A program made the translations under genes and the position numbers. The notes beneath the pieces were generated by a model. The model did not search any database, was not told the origin of the DNA, and saw only the letters and a list, made by a program, of their open reading frames with translations. 64,000 nucleotides of DNA, taken from positions 18,324 through 82,323 of the forward strand of contig CAWGTA010000018.1 in the NCBI GenBank assembly GCA_963825305.1, written 5' to 3'. This stretch comes from PSRJ01 sp963825305. Lineage in GTDB: Bacteria > Acidobacteriota > Terriglobia > Bryobacterales > Bryobacteraceae. Shown piece by piece: positions 45,814-53,901 of the stretch; position 1 is the first letter of the stretch; each line of letters begins with the position of its first letter.

Positions 45814-46968
45814 ATGCGCTCACATCGTTTCCACTTAAACGTCACCGAGAAGTGCAACATTCGCTGCGTCCACTGCTATTGGGAAGCGTACGGAAAGCAT
45901 CCCGATCCGTCATTGGAAACGATCGATCAGATCCTGCTCAAGTTCAAAGAACTGGGCAAAGCCTACGGGGAACGCGGCCGGCACACCCTGACTATCGGCG
46001 GCGGCGAACCGACGGTCCGCAAAGACCTCAAGGACATCATCCGGCTGGCCGTGCGCCGTCGCTTTCGCGTGCGTTTGGTAACCAACGCCGTCATTATTAC
46101 CGAGCCCATGGCCCGTTCTTTAAAGAAGGCCGGGCTGAAGATCGCGCAGGTCAGCCTGGATGGCGCCTGCGAAGCTACGCACGACCGGGTTCGCGGAAAG
46201 GGCAATTGGGCCCGCACCATGCGCGGGATCGCAGCGCTCAAGAAAGCTGGAATTTTCGTGATTCTGAGCTACGTGGTTCTGCCCGAATTGAACATGGCCG
46301 AAGCGCCTCAGCTTCTCGATCTGGTGCAGCAGCTCCACGTCGGCGGGGCCAAGTTCGCCAGACCCGTGCGCGAAGGCCAGGCCATCGTCCACAAAGTTTC
46401 TATTGAAGGCGACTACTGGACGGCGTTCAAACGGATCGTCGACCACGCTGCCGAGATCCACTACAAGCGCATGCTGCTGTTCTTCGATCCGCTGGCCCAC
46501 TTGCTGCCGATCGAAGAGCCCAAAACGACAGGCGGCCTTTGGGGTTTGGCCACCGACCTGTGCCAGTGCGACAACACCGAGCTGGTGGAAGTGAACGGCA
46601 GCACCGGCGACGTATATTACTGCCGGATCCGTCACAAGCTCGGCAATCTGTGGGAGCAGAATCTGACGCAGTTGTGGCGCAGCCATCCCGTGCTGGTGGG
46701 GTTGCGCAGAAAGACTCCAGGCGGCGCCTGTGATGGATGCGGTGCGTGGAAGTCCTGCCGCGGCGGATGCCCCGCGGTGGTCCATGGAAGCACCGGCCTC
46801 ACTCTCATTCAGGATCAGGACTGCCACAAGGTCCAGGAACAGGGAACTCCGTTGGTAAAGTTCGGCCAGGGATTGTATTCGAATCCTCGCCCTGCCACCA
46901 TCGGCGAGAGCTTCCGCATACTGGGCAAACAGGTTCGCGACATGGTCTACTTGGCAGCGCTACGCTAA
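45814..46968 (+). CDS. Radical SAM/SPASM maturase-like enzyme
   Basis: The 384-residue protein has the radical SAM 4Fe-4S motif in VTEKCNIRCVHCYW, the GGEP motif in IGGGEPTVR, and a C-terminal SPASM-like cluster region (LCQCDN, VYYCRIRHKLGNLWEQNLTQ, GACDGCGAWKSCRGGCPAV). Such enzymes usually modify peptides (PqqE, AlbA and relatives). The start ATG 45814 is preferred: GAGG is close by, the regulon-like promoter is just upstream, and the DNA before it is the conserved leader of the divergent peptidase gene. Substrate unknown; candidates are a small protein of the T3SS regulon or the NPQPLPP repeat protein. It overlaps the next gene by 9 bp (convergent). Confidence 0.85.
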   Translation: MRSHRFHLNVTEKCNIRCVHCYWEAYGKHPDPSLETIDQILLKFKELGKAYGERGRHTLTIGGGEPTVRKDLKDIIRLAVRRRFRVRLVTNAVIITEPMARSLKKAGLKIAQVSLDGACEATHDRVRGKGNWARTMRGIAALKKAGIFVILSYVVLPELNMAEAPQLLDLVQQLHVGGAKFARPVREGQAIVHKVSIEGDYWTAFKRIVDHAAEIHYKRMLLFFDPLAHLLPIEEPKTTGGLWGLATDLCQCDNTELVEVNGSTGDVYYCRIRHKLGNLWEQNLTQLWRSHPVLVGLRRKTPGGACDGCGAWKSCRGGCPAVVHGSTGLTLIQDQDCHKVQEQGTPLVKFGQGLYSNPRPATIGESFRILGKQVRDMVYLAALR

Positions 46969-47610
46969 GGGCTGGTATTGGAGGAGGATCAACAGCAACA
47001 TTATGGTGACGGGATTGTCCCACTCTCCGGGCAGCGCCGCCTCCACAATCGCCGCCGCGGCCGCCGGCAGAACGAAGTTGCCCACGGGCATCTGATAGAG
47101 CAATCGGCCGGCAACCGCGAGCGTCGCGAAGCAGGTTACGAAGTTCGCCGCGGCCCCCTCCAGCGTTTTTCCCGTCCACGGCACCTTGTGTTTGCCAAAG
47201 CGCATGCCTACGAGAGCTGCCGCGGTATCGCCGACGCTCATCGCGAGGACCGCGAGCACCACAAGGTCCGTCCGATTCCGGCTCCAGAAATACAGAATAA
47301 GAGCAACTGGAGCCGCCCACGTGACGATTGGAAAAAGCCGCTGGGAAGTCCTTCCCAACCGGGCCCGGGTCAAGTTTGCCTGCGTATTGGCCGCTAGGAT
47401 CATCGTGATCGGAAGGGCCGCCAGGTACCAGTGCCGGACCAATAACGCCAACGGCAGGATCCAGATCCCGACCACCACGTGCGCGATCTTGCGCCCCGTA
47501 AATGCGGTGATCGACTGTCGCAGAACCAGGCGATTCAGCAGGCGCTGAAAAAACGACAAAAAGCCCAGCCAGATCAGAACAACAACGATTTCGATGGCCG
47601 GCCTGGGCAC
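46960..47610 (-). CDS. CTP-dependent dolichol/phytol-kinase-like membrane protein
   Basis: The 216-residue protein has about six membrane helices and the family motifs GRKIAHVVVGIWILPLAL, SVGDTAAALVGMRFGKHK and KTLEGAAANFVTC, typical of the Sec59/VTE5/DGK1 kinases that use CTP to phosphorylate polyprenols, phytol or diacylglycerol. The exact substrate cannot be given. It is convergent with the radical SAM gene. No T3SS link in promoter or sequence. Confidence 0.8.
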   Translation of the reverse strand: MPRPAIEIVVVLIWLGFLSFFQRLLNRLVLRQSITAFTGRKIAHVVVGIWILPLALLVRHWYLAALPITMILAANTQANLTRARLGRTSQRLFPIVTWAAPVALILYFWSRNRTDLVVLAVLAMSVGDTAAALVGMRFGKHKVPWTGKTLEGAAANFVTCFATLAVAGRLLYQMPVGNFVLPAAAAAIVEAALPGEWDNPVTIMLLLILLQYQPLA

Positions 47611-47671
47611 AAAGGTATTGTTCCATTCTCTGTGAGCTTATGCAGCACGAATTTACCCCGCGGCGTAAACC

Positions 47672-47728
47672 CAACGGCGACAGGGATCGCCGGCGTTACG
47701 TAACGCCGGCGGTCTCGGCCGCCGGTGC
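47672..47728. repeat. GC-rich palindromic dispersed repeat, full copy
   Basis: Near-identical to the reverse complement of the 4222-4277 copy: CGGCGACAGGGATCGCCGGC, GTTACGTAAC, GCCGGCGGTCTCGGCCGCCG. It lies upstream of the regulon promoter at 47754. Confidence 0.75.
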
Positions 47729-47753
47729 TTTTTTCCCCTTGCCATCGTTCTGC

Positions 47754-47783
47754 GCAACAAACCACGAGAAAAGCCCGATAACT
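47754..47783 (+). promoter_or_regulatory. GCAAC/CGATAACT promoter, site 13
   Basis: GCAACAAA, 14 bases, CGATAACT, ending 36 bp before ATG 47820. Confidence 0.72.
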
Positions 47784-47819
47784 GATCGAACGCAGGCGTG
47801 CGTGAGGAAGGTTAGGGTC

Positions 47820-48455
47820 ATGAAGGAAGTATCATTGGAAACCCCCAATTCAAGCGTCCAGGTGGCGCCAGGTACACAGCCGGCAGTGATTGCCTCGACG
47901 ACAAGCGCGACCCGTCCGCAAGGACCGCGTTTCGATTGCGTCAGTCAGCCCACCTTGTCCGTCCTGTATCGGCCCGTGCTGAGCGGACAATTACTACCGT
48001 CTACGCATGGTCGCTCGCCGGTGAGCGGGGACGGTGTTACCACCACAGTTACTAAGAACCAAGATGGCAGCACCACTACAGTGATCGACGGCCCAAGGGT
48101 CCGTACGACTATCTGGGATGACGGCAAAGGTTACAAGACGACAATTGTAGACGGGAAGGACACCGGCAAAACCATTACCGACGAGACCGACGATGGCAAG
48201 GGTCATAAGACGTGGACAACGGTGACGTACGACATCCAGGGCCGCAACGCCGGCACCATCATCATCGATGAACGGGACGCTAGAAACGGCCGCGCTTCCA
48301 AGACCACTACGAAAGTGGAGTACGACGCTGAGGGCTGTGACGCCGGCAGGACAATCATCGAGACCGCGACTGACGGCGACGGCCGAACAACTTTGACTAT
48401 AACCAATTTCGACCGCAATGGTCGCGTGACCGGTTCTTATGCGATTAACAAGTAA
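47820..48455 (+). CDS. Repeat-rich acidic protein of the T3SS regulon
   Basis: A 211-residue protein without a signal peptide. The first third is Ser/Pro/Thr-rich; the rest is a chain of short Thr/Asp/Gly beta repeats (TTTVTKNQDGSTTTVIDGPR, TTIWDDGKGYKTTIVDGKDT, TTVTYDIQGRNAGTIIIDER, TTLTITNFDRNGRVTGSYAI), as in RHS/YD-like or adhesin-like beta structures. Function unknown; it has a regulon promoter. GAGGAAGG ribosome site just upstream of ATG 47820, which is preferred over an earlier in-frame ATG because the repeat element and promoter lie between them. It may be an exported structural or surface protein. Confidence 0.65.
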   Translation: MKEVSLETPNSSVQVAPGTQPAVIASTTSATRPQGPRFDCVSQPTLSVLYRPVLSGQLLPSTHGRSPVSGDGVTTTVTKNQDGSTTTVIDGPRVRTTIWDDGKGYKTTIVDGKDTGKTITDETDDGKGHKTWTTVTYDIQGRNAGTIIIDERDARNGRASKTTTKVEYDAEGCDAGRTIIETATDGDGRTTLTITNFDRNGRVTGSYAINK

Positions 48456-48493
48456 GAGACGGCACCATAATTGGCCCCGGAACCCCGGCACAG

Positions 48494-48763
48494 GTGTCGG
48501 GCAATACGCCAACGCAAAAGGATACTAGCCTCGATGATGCAAAAGGCGCGGGCCTGGACTTCGGCAAAAGTTTCGGTAGCGAGCTTTGGAGCGGCCTCGA
48601 AAAGGATCGCAGCACCATTCTGTCCGTCGAGAAGGCTATCCAGGAAGCCAACCAAGGACCTGGCAAAACCGCCATCAATGTCTTCGCCAAGCAAGTTGCG
48701 TCCGACCCGACGTCTCACTTGAGCACTCTGCTGCAAGCGTCCGGCGACGGCTCCTTCACCTAG
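48494..48763 (+). CDS. Hypothetical protein, possibly the start of a decayed gene
   Basis: An 89-residue open frame from a GTG start (SGNTPTQKDTSLDDAKGAGL, DFGKSFGSELWSGLEKDRST, LSVEKAIQEANQGPGKTAIN, HLSTLLQASGDGSFT). Codon use looks coding. No family, signal peptide or clear ribosome site is seen. The readable amino-acid text goes on after its TAG in shifted frames, so this may be the intact front of a broken longer gene. Confidence 0.4.
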   Translation: MSGNTPTQKDTSLDDAKGAGLDFGKSFGSELWSGLEKDRSTILSVEKAIQEANQGPGKTAINVFAKQVASDPTSHLSTLLQASGDGSFT

Positions 48764-49309
48764 CCAGCACGACATTCTTTCGAAGCCGCCGGCTGCCGAC
48801 GCGAGTCCCCACGGTCCTTTCGACTCGATCAAGGACGGCGATGGATTCCCATTTTTCACACTGCAACCCGCAGCCCAACCAATCAAATCCAGACGGTTCG
48901 AACATCGAAGCCGGCAAGGAGAAGCCGAAGGGGTTCGACTGGTCGATCGGATTCCTAAGCTGAGCCTGTCTCCCAACGGGTCGGCGCTCGATTTGGTTAC
49001 GAAGCCGTCGCCTGCGAAATGTGAAAGAGATAACCGTGGGTGAGAAGGGGGAGCTGAGCTATCGCTCGAAAACAGTGAGTGTGAAACTGACTGCTGAGGG
49101 CGAGGGAACGCAAACTTTCCAGGACGTCAAAGCTTGGAAGGGACAGGCTTCCAGTAAATTGACAGGTCCTGACAACCAGAACAAACAGTCTTGGCGGCCA
49201 GGCAAGCCTGCAACCCACCGTCATGTTTCCCGGCGGCACCAACGCCAGGTCGAGCGATTTGTCGAAGGATTGTTCCCGACCGGCGACTTGACGCTGGAAG
49301 TCTGATATC
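48764..49309 (+). other. Gap with relics of a broken reading frame
   Basis: 546 bp without a convincing intact gene. Protein-like pieces appear in several frames: LSKPPAADASPHGPFDSIKD and GDGFPFFTLQPAAQPIKS near 48780-48890; EAGKEKPKGFDWSIGF near 48905-48955; ELSYRSKTVSVKLTAEGEGT and QTFQDVKAWKGQASSKLTGP from about 49050-49170; LGGQASLQPTVMFPGGTN near 49190-49245. This fits a gene decayed by several frameshifts, perhaps continuous with 48494-48763. It ends next to the tRNA gene. Confidence 0.35.
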
Positions 49310-49399
49310 TGGCGGAGGAAGAGGGATTCGAACCCCCGAACGAGTTACCCCGTTAACGGTTTTCAAGACCGCCGCCTTCAACCACTCGGCCATTCCTCC
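49310..49399 (-). tRNA. tRNA-Ser (anticodon TGA)
   Basis: Minus strand: acceptor GGAGGAA pairs with TTCCTCC, with discriminator G and an encoded CCA. D-arm GCCGAGTGGTTGAAGGC; anticodon stem GCGGTCTTGAAAACCGT gives loop CTTGAAA with TGA; a long variable arm typical of class II tRNA; T-loop GGTTCGAATCC. Length is 90 nt with CCA. Confidence 0.95.
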
Positions 49400-49441
49400 A
49401 TCTCCAAACTAGCGGGTTTCCCAGGCGACATGCAACTATGG

Positions 49442-49924
49442 TCACTGCCCCGTTTTGGATTTGCCGCCCTTCTCCCAATCTTTCCGGAGTCCGTCAGCGC
49501 AGTTCTCCGCCGTAATCTTTAGGGTATCGCTCGGTCCTGCGCCCTCATGCTTTGCGAAATAGTCTCCGAACCACAGCTGTTTCCCGCTGCGAGTCTTCAC
49601 CGTGACGGATGCCCTGGCGACAACCTCATCACCGTGGACCTCCACGGAAACAGTGCCGGTTAGAACGGCATCCGCATTTTCCGCTTTCTCTGCGACTGCA
49701 AAGCCAACCCTGCGAAGTTCTGTTCCCAGCATGAGCCGAAAACGCTCTGCTTCGTCGCCTTGCCCCATCGTCCCTACGTGGATATTGCTAACCTGACGCA
49801 AGGCCGGGTTTTGCTCCTGGGCGAGGCAATGGGCTACGCCCACCAATTGGAGAACTGCCAGAGCAAAGAACGGGAATCTGCCGGCAAGTAGTACAGGCCT
49901 CCTTGCCTGTGTCGGGTTTAGCAT
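49442..49924 (-). CDS. Exported hypothetical protein
   Basis: The 160-residue product has a signal-like hydrophobic stretch (FPFFALAVLQLVGVAHCLAQ, about 18-37) and a mixed alpha/beta domain (VSNIHVGTMGQGDEAERFRL, ELRRVGFAVAEKAENADAVL, TGTVSVEVHGDEVVARASVT). The pattern of a small-molecule or envelope-binding fold with a repeated GTV strand is seen, as in many acidobacterial exported proteins. No named family. It precedes an exported protein gene on the same strand by 16 bp and may share its transcript. Confidence 0.6.
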   Translation of the reverse strand: MLNPTQARRPVLLAGRFPFFALAVLQLVGVAHCLAQEQNPALRQVSNIHVGTMGQGDEAERFRLMLGTELRRVGFAVAEKAENADAVLTGTVSVEVHGDEVVARASVTVKTRSGKQLWFGDYFAKHEGAGPSDTLKITAENCADGLRKDWEKGGKSKTGQ

Positions 49925-49940
49925 TGCTCGGTTCCTCTCA

Positions 49941-50798
49941 CTACTTCGCGGCAGCCGGCGGGCTGGGCGGCTCAGGCGGCGGAGGCGTGATGCGCCGATG
50001 CTCCATAGTCCTCTCGTGACTGTCGCAGAAAGCTTCCAGGAGTTCCGTGTCGGGTAGCAGATTCAACCTGGTCTTGGCGGTCCACGGCTTCAGGTAGGCT
50101 TTGGGATCGTTAATCATGATGGTGAGATCCATGTGGCCAAAATCAGTGCGCCGGAACCGCTCGGTGACACGCAGCGCGTCGCTGTGCGGCCGGCCCTTCT
50201 CGGTATCCAGCCAGCCGCCGTCCTTCAGGCCGATCGTATCCACCTCGAAGGCGTCGCCATCCCACCGGCCCACCGAGTACCCTAACCAGCTCGGGTCACT
50301 CGACGCCGGAAGCGGCCGCCCGTCCGTGAACACCTGGCGAAAGATCATTCCGACCAACGTCTCGTACAGGAAGGCCGTGACGCCAGGCGTCTGCAGCAGC
50401 TTGAACGTACCTCCCGCGTAATCGATTCGGGGAACGCCCGGCGGCATGCAATAGCCGTAGGGGTCGTCGACGTGATTGCGGCTCTCGCGCTGCGCCTGGA
50501 TGCCTGATGCCCAAGGCGTCATCTGCACATCTTCCGGTTTCAAGTCCTTAGCCAAGTCAAAGAATATGCTTCGGATGAAGCAGCTATCGCGGCCGTAGAC
50601 ACTGCACTCGACGGCCCAGATACCAGACAGGTCGGGTTTTCCATCTGTCCCCCGCGGCGCCGGCGCCGAGAGATTTGGTTTGCCATCAGGAAGGCGCGGG
50701 ATCCCCGGCGTCGGGTAGTTCAGCCATTGCGCCGGAGCACTGCCCGCCAGCATCAGCATGGCCGTGATGGTGGCAAGCGCCGTCTGGAGTCGATTCAT
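49941..50798 (-). CDS. Exported protein of the PDGKPNLS type
   Basis: The 285-residue product starts MNRLQTALATITAMLMLAGS (signal peptide) and has the repeated motif LPDGKPNLSAPAPR / TDGKPDLSGIW common in exported proteins of Acidobacteria. Later motifs are VGRWDGDAFEVDTIGLKD and LRVTERFRRTDFGHMDLTIM. The family has no assigned function. The start at 50798 is preferred over one 30 bp upstream because it gives a proper signal peptide. Divergent from a dehydrogenase gene. Confidence 0.72.
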   Translation of the reverse strand: MNRLQTALATITAMLMLAGSAPAQWLNYPTPGIPRLPDGKPNLSAPAPRGTDGKPDLSGIWAVECSVYGRDSCFIRSIFFDLAKDLKPEDVQMTPWASGIQAQRESRNHVDDPYGYCMPPGVPRIDYAGGTFKLLQTPGVTAFLYETLVGMIFRQVFTDGRPLPASSDPSWLGYSVGRWDGDAFEVDTIGLKDGGWLDTEKGRPHSDALRVTERFRRTDFGHMDLTIMINDPKAYLKPWTAKTRLNLLPDTELLEAFCDSHERTMEHRRITPPPPEPPSPPAAAK

Positions 50799-50827
50799 TG
50801 CCGCTAGCATACAATATATTGGCTGCA

Positions 50828-51799
50828 ATGAAGGTTTCGATACTGGACGATTACCATGCCACCCTGCGCACGCTCCCGTGTTTCCAAAAACTCAAGGGGC
50901 ACGACGTGGAAATCTGGAACGATCATGTGCAGGATGTGGATGCGCTGGCCGAGCGTCTGAAAGATACAGAAGCGCTGGTGCTGATCCGCGAGCGCACCAA
51001 GATTCGCGCGCCCCTACTCGAGCGCCTGCACAACCTGAAGCTCATCAGCCAGCGCAGCGTCTACCCGCATATCGATATCGACGCCTGTACCCGGCTGGGC
51101 GTGATCGTATCCTCTAATATGCATGCCGGCACACCGTCCTATGCGACTGCGGAATTGACGTGGGGATTGATTCTTTCCGCCATGCGCCAGATCCCGCAGC
51201 AGATGGCCGCGCTCCAGGCTGGAAAGTGGCAGATCGGTGTGGGCCACACCCTGCGCGAGAAGACGCTCGGAATCTTCGGCTACGGCCGGATTGGGAGCGC
51301 CGTCGCGGGGTACGGCACGGCATTTGGTATGAAGATACTCGTCTGGTCGAGCGAAGGCTCGCTGGCCCAAGCACGGGCCGACGGGTACTCCACCGCGCAC
51401 AGCAAGGAGGAGTTTTTCGAAAAGTGCGATGTCCTCTCGCTGCACCTGCGCCTGGTGGATCGAACCCGTGGAATTGTAACCGCGGGTGACTTAGCGCGCA
51501 TGAAGCCGACAGCGTTGATTGTGAACACCAGTCGCGCGCCGCTCATTGAGCCGGGCGCGTTGGTCAGTGCGTTACAGGCGGGCCGCCCGGGAATGGCCGC
51601 AGTCGACGTCTATGAAGAGGAGCCGCTTCTGGACACACACCATCCGCTGTTCGGGAAGGCCAATGTCGTATGCACGCCGCACATCGGATACGTCACCCGG
51701 GACGAGTACGAGCTTCAATTCGCCGACATCTTCGACCAGATCGTAGCCTACGCTTCCGCCAAACCCATCAATGTGGTGAACCCGGAAGTGCTGGTGTAG
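50828..51799 (+). CDS. D-2-hydroxyacid dehydrogenase
   Basis: A 323-residue member of the D-isomer 2-hydroxyacid dehydrogenases, NAD-linked: nucleotide-binding GIFGYGRIGSAV, helix EKTLGIF, VNTSRAPLIE (the catalytic Arg region is NTSR), VDVYEEEP (Glu) and CTPHIGY (His). It could be a phosphoglycerate dehydrogenase-like or hydroxypyruvate reductase-like enzyme; the substrate is not fixed by sequence. Start at ATG 50828 gives MKVSILDDYHATL. No operon partner on this strand. Confidence 0.85.
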   Translation: MKVSILDDYHATLRTLPCFQKLKGHDVEIWNDHVQDVDALAERLKDTEALVLIRERTKIRAPLLERLHNLKLISQRSVYPHIDIDACTRLGVIVSSNMHAGTPSYATAELTWGLILSAMRQIPQQMAALQAGKWQIGVGHTLREKTLGIFGYGRIGSAVAGYGTAFGMKILVWSSEGSLAQARADGYSTAHSKEEFFEKCDVLSLHLRLVDRTRGIVTAGDLARMKPTALIVNTSRAPLIEPGALVSALQAGRPGMAAVDVYEEEPLLDTHHPLFGKANVVCTPHIGYVTRDEYELQFADIFDQIVAYASAKPINVVNPEVLV

Positions 51800-51865
51800 T
51801 GGGGCGGACGATCGGTTTCCGTCGTCTGCCGGCAGACCACAGACAACGATGGTCTGCCCCACCGG

Positions 51866-52774
51866 CTATCTCTCCATCAACTCCTTAGCCACCGCCGCCG
51901 TATTAGCGTGAATCGTAATCGTATCCTCCACGCTTGCGGCGTAACCCCCGGCCAGCACCGACGCCACGGGGATCTTCGCACGCAACCCGGTGCCGATCAC
52001 CAGCCGGTCGCGTTCCTTCAGTCCCTCGAACGTGAGCGCCAGCCCGCCGAGTTGGTCTTCGCCGTAAGGGTCCGCGCCCGCCACGTAGACCAGCAACTCC
52101 GGCTGGAACATGGCCAGCGCCGCTCCCAGGCCGTTGTTTAGCTTGTCGAGGTAATCCTGGTCCCCGACGCCGTCGGCCAGGTTAATATCCAGACTGGAAG
52201 GCGGTTTCTCGCTCGGGTAGTTGTTAGCCTGGTGAATGGAAAGCGTGAAGACCGACAGGTCTCCGGCGAACACCGCGGCCGTGCCGTTGCCGTGGTGCAC
52301 ATCGCAATCCACCACCATGGCGCGGCGAATGTCTCCATCCTTCTGCAAGCGCCGCACCGCTACGGCGATGTCGTTGATGGCGCAAAACCCTTCGCCGTGC
52401 GCCGCGAACGCGTGGTGAAAGCCACCGCCCACGTTGTACGCGAAGCCCGTTTGGAGCGCCAGGCGAGCGGTCAGGATGGTGCCGCCCGCGGCCGTCCAAA
52501 AAGCTTCCACCATCTGCCGCGAGTACGGAATTTCGAGCTTCAGGACTTCGTGATATTCGAGCGTGCCGTTTTGCAGCTTAGCCACCCACGCAGGGTCGTG
52601 CACCAGAAGGATGTCTTCATCGGCGGCCGGCTCGGGGGCGACGAAGTCCTCCTCTGTACAGAAGCGGGTGCGTAGCATGCGGTCGCGCAGCCAGCGGTAT
52701 TTCTGCGACGGGAAGACATGCGGCCCAAGATTCAAATCGTATTTAGGATGATAGACCAGCCGGAAGGGAAGCAT
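51866..52774 (-). CDS. HDAC/AcuC-family deacetylase
   Basis: A 302-residue arginase/deacetylase-fold protein of the histone deacetylase family: YHPKYDLNLGPHVFPSQKY, FAYNVGGGFHHAF, GEGFCAINDIAVAVRRLQ, VDCDVHHGNGTA (zinc site Asp/His), LSIHQANNYPSEKPPSS, YVAGADPYGEDQLGGLALT. It removes acyl groups from lysines or small amides. It lies 3 bp after the pta gene on the same strand; acetyl-phosphate/acetyl-CoA metabolism next to a deacetylase suggests, but does not prove, a role in acetyl balance like AcuC. Confidence 0.88.
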   Translation of the reverse strand: MLPFRLVYHPKYDLNLGPHVFPSQKYRWLRDRMLRTRFCTEEDFVAPEPAADEDILLVHDPAWVAKLQNGTLEYHEVLKLEIPYSRQMVEAFWTAAGGTILTARLALQTGFAYNVGGGFHHAFAAHGEGFCAINDIAVAVRRLQKDGDIRRAMVVDCDVHHGNGTAAVFAGDLSVFTLSIHQANNYPSEKPPSSLDINLADGVGDQDYLDKLNNGLGAALAMFQPELLVYVAGADPYGEDQLGGLALTFEGLKERDRLVIGTGLRAKIPVASVLAGGYAASVEDTITIHANTAAVAKELMER

Positions 52775-52777
52775 GGC

Positions 52778-53785
52778 TCAGCCGGGCTCGGATTGCAGGG
52801 CGGTGACCACGGCTACGTGGTAGATATCTTCCACCGAACAGCCGCGCGAGAGATCGTTGGCCGGTCGGGCGAGTCCCTGCAGGAACGGGCCGATGGCCGC
52901 GGCGCCGCCCAGGCGCTCTAAAAGCTTGTAGGCGATGTTGGCCGATCCGAGGTTGGGAAAGACCAGCGTATTGGCACGCCCCGCGACTCTGGACCCCGGC
53001 GCTTTAGAGTTGCCCACCAGGGCGTTCACGGCGGCATCTGCCTGCAACTCTCCATCGATCACGATTTCGGGCGCGCGGGCCCGCACGATCTGGAGCGCCT
53101 CAATTACCGCGTCCGCATGCGGGTGCTGGGCACTGCCCTTAGTGGAGAAGCTGAGCAGCGCGACGACCGGCTCGGTGGCCAGCAAAGCCCGCACGCTGTG
53201 CGCGGTGGCGATGGCGATCTCCGCCAGTTCCAGGGGCGTGGGATCTACCACCACGGCACAATCGGCGAAGGCCATCAGGCCGTTGTGTCCTTGCGACCGG
53301 TCCGCCAGCGCCATGATGAAGACGCTGGAGACGAGGCGGACGCGCGGGTCGGGGCCGATCGATTGCAGGGCCGCGCGCACCGTGTCCGCGGTAGTATTGG
53401 CCGCTCCGCCGACCGTGCCATCGGCTTCGCCGGCGGCCACCATCAGGGCGGCGAAGTACAGCGGCAGGCGCGCCATCGCGGCCGCTTCCACTTGCGTGAT
53501 GCCTTTAGCGCGGCGCCGTTCATAGTAGAGTGCAGCGTATTTTTCAGCGGACGGCCACCGCGCCGGATCGGCGAACAACACCCCCGCGGGAGCGCTCTGC
53601 GGCTGCGGTCCCACGAGCACCGGCTTCACCACGCCGTCGCGCGCCAACCGGGCCGCCGCTTCCACGACGCGCGGGTCCGATCCTTCCGGGAAAACGATAG
53701 TCTTCTGAAGCCGGCGGGCCCGTTCGATGAGGCCCGCCATGAATACAGCCGCGGATTCGGGAGTGGCCGCCATCGATGCGAACAT
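52778..53785 (-). CDS. Phosphate acetyltransferase (PTA family)
   Basis: The 335-residue enzyme transfers acetyl between CoA and phosphate. Family motifs: TIVFPEGSDPRVVEAAARLA, GTVGGAANTTADTVRAALQS, ALADRSQGHNGLMAFADCAV, LLSFSTKGSAQHPHADAV, EIVIDGELQADAAVNALVGN, NTLVFPNLGSANIAYKLLER. This is the short Pta form (about 330 residues). It leads a two-gene unit with the deacetylase. The ATG at 53785 gives a slightly longer N-terminus (MFASMAATPESAAVF); a start at the next Met is equally possible. Confidence 0.88.
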   Translation of the reverse strand: MFASMAATPESAAVFMAGLIERARRLQKTIVFPEGSDPRVVEAAARLARDGVVKPVLVGPQPQSAPAGVLFADPARWPSAEKYAALYYERRRAKGITQVEAAAMARLPLYFAALMVAAGEADGTVGGAANTTADTVRAALQSIGPDPRVRLVSSVFIMALADRSQGHNGLMAFADCAVVVDPTPLELAEIAIATAHSVRALLATEPVVALLSFSTKGSAQHPHADAVIEALQIVRARAPEIVIDGELQADAAVNALVGNSKAPGSRVAGRANTLVFPNLGSANIAYKLLERLGGAAAIGPFLQGLARPANDLSRGCSVEDIYHVAVVTALQSEPG

Positions 53786-53836
53786 TTGAGTCTAGCAGGT
53801 TGGTCAACAATGCAGATCACTCCATCGGGTCCGCAA

Positions 53837-53893
53837 ACCGCCGGCGACAAGATCGCCAGCGCTACGTAACGCCGGCGGTCCTTGCCGCCGGTG
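53837..53893. repeat. GC-rich palindromic dispersed repeat, full copy
   Basis: ACCGCCGGCGACAAGATCGC, CAGCGCTACGTAACGC, CGGCGGTCCTTGCCGCCGGT. Same family and orientation as 47672-47728. It lies between two minus-strand genes. Confidence 0.75.
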
Positions 53894-53901
53894 CCTTTAT
53901 G

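Noticed and set aside
46805..47674. A longer minus-strand frame across the dolichol-kinase-like gene
   Set aside because: It has no helices or motifs; the 46960-47610 frame shows the membrane pattern and the family motifs.
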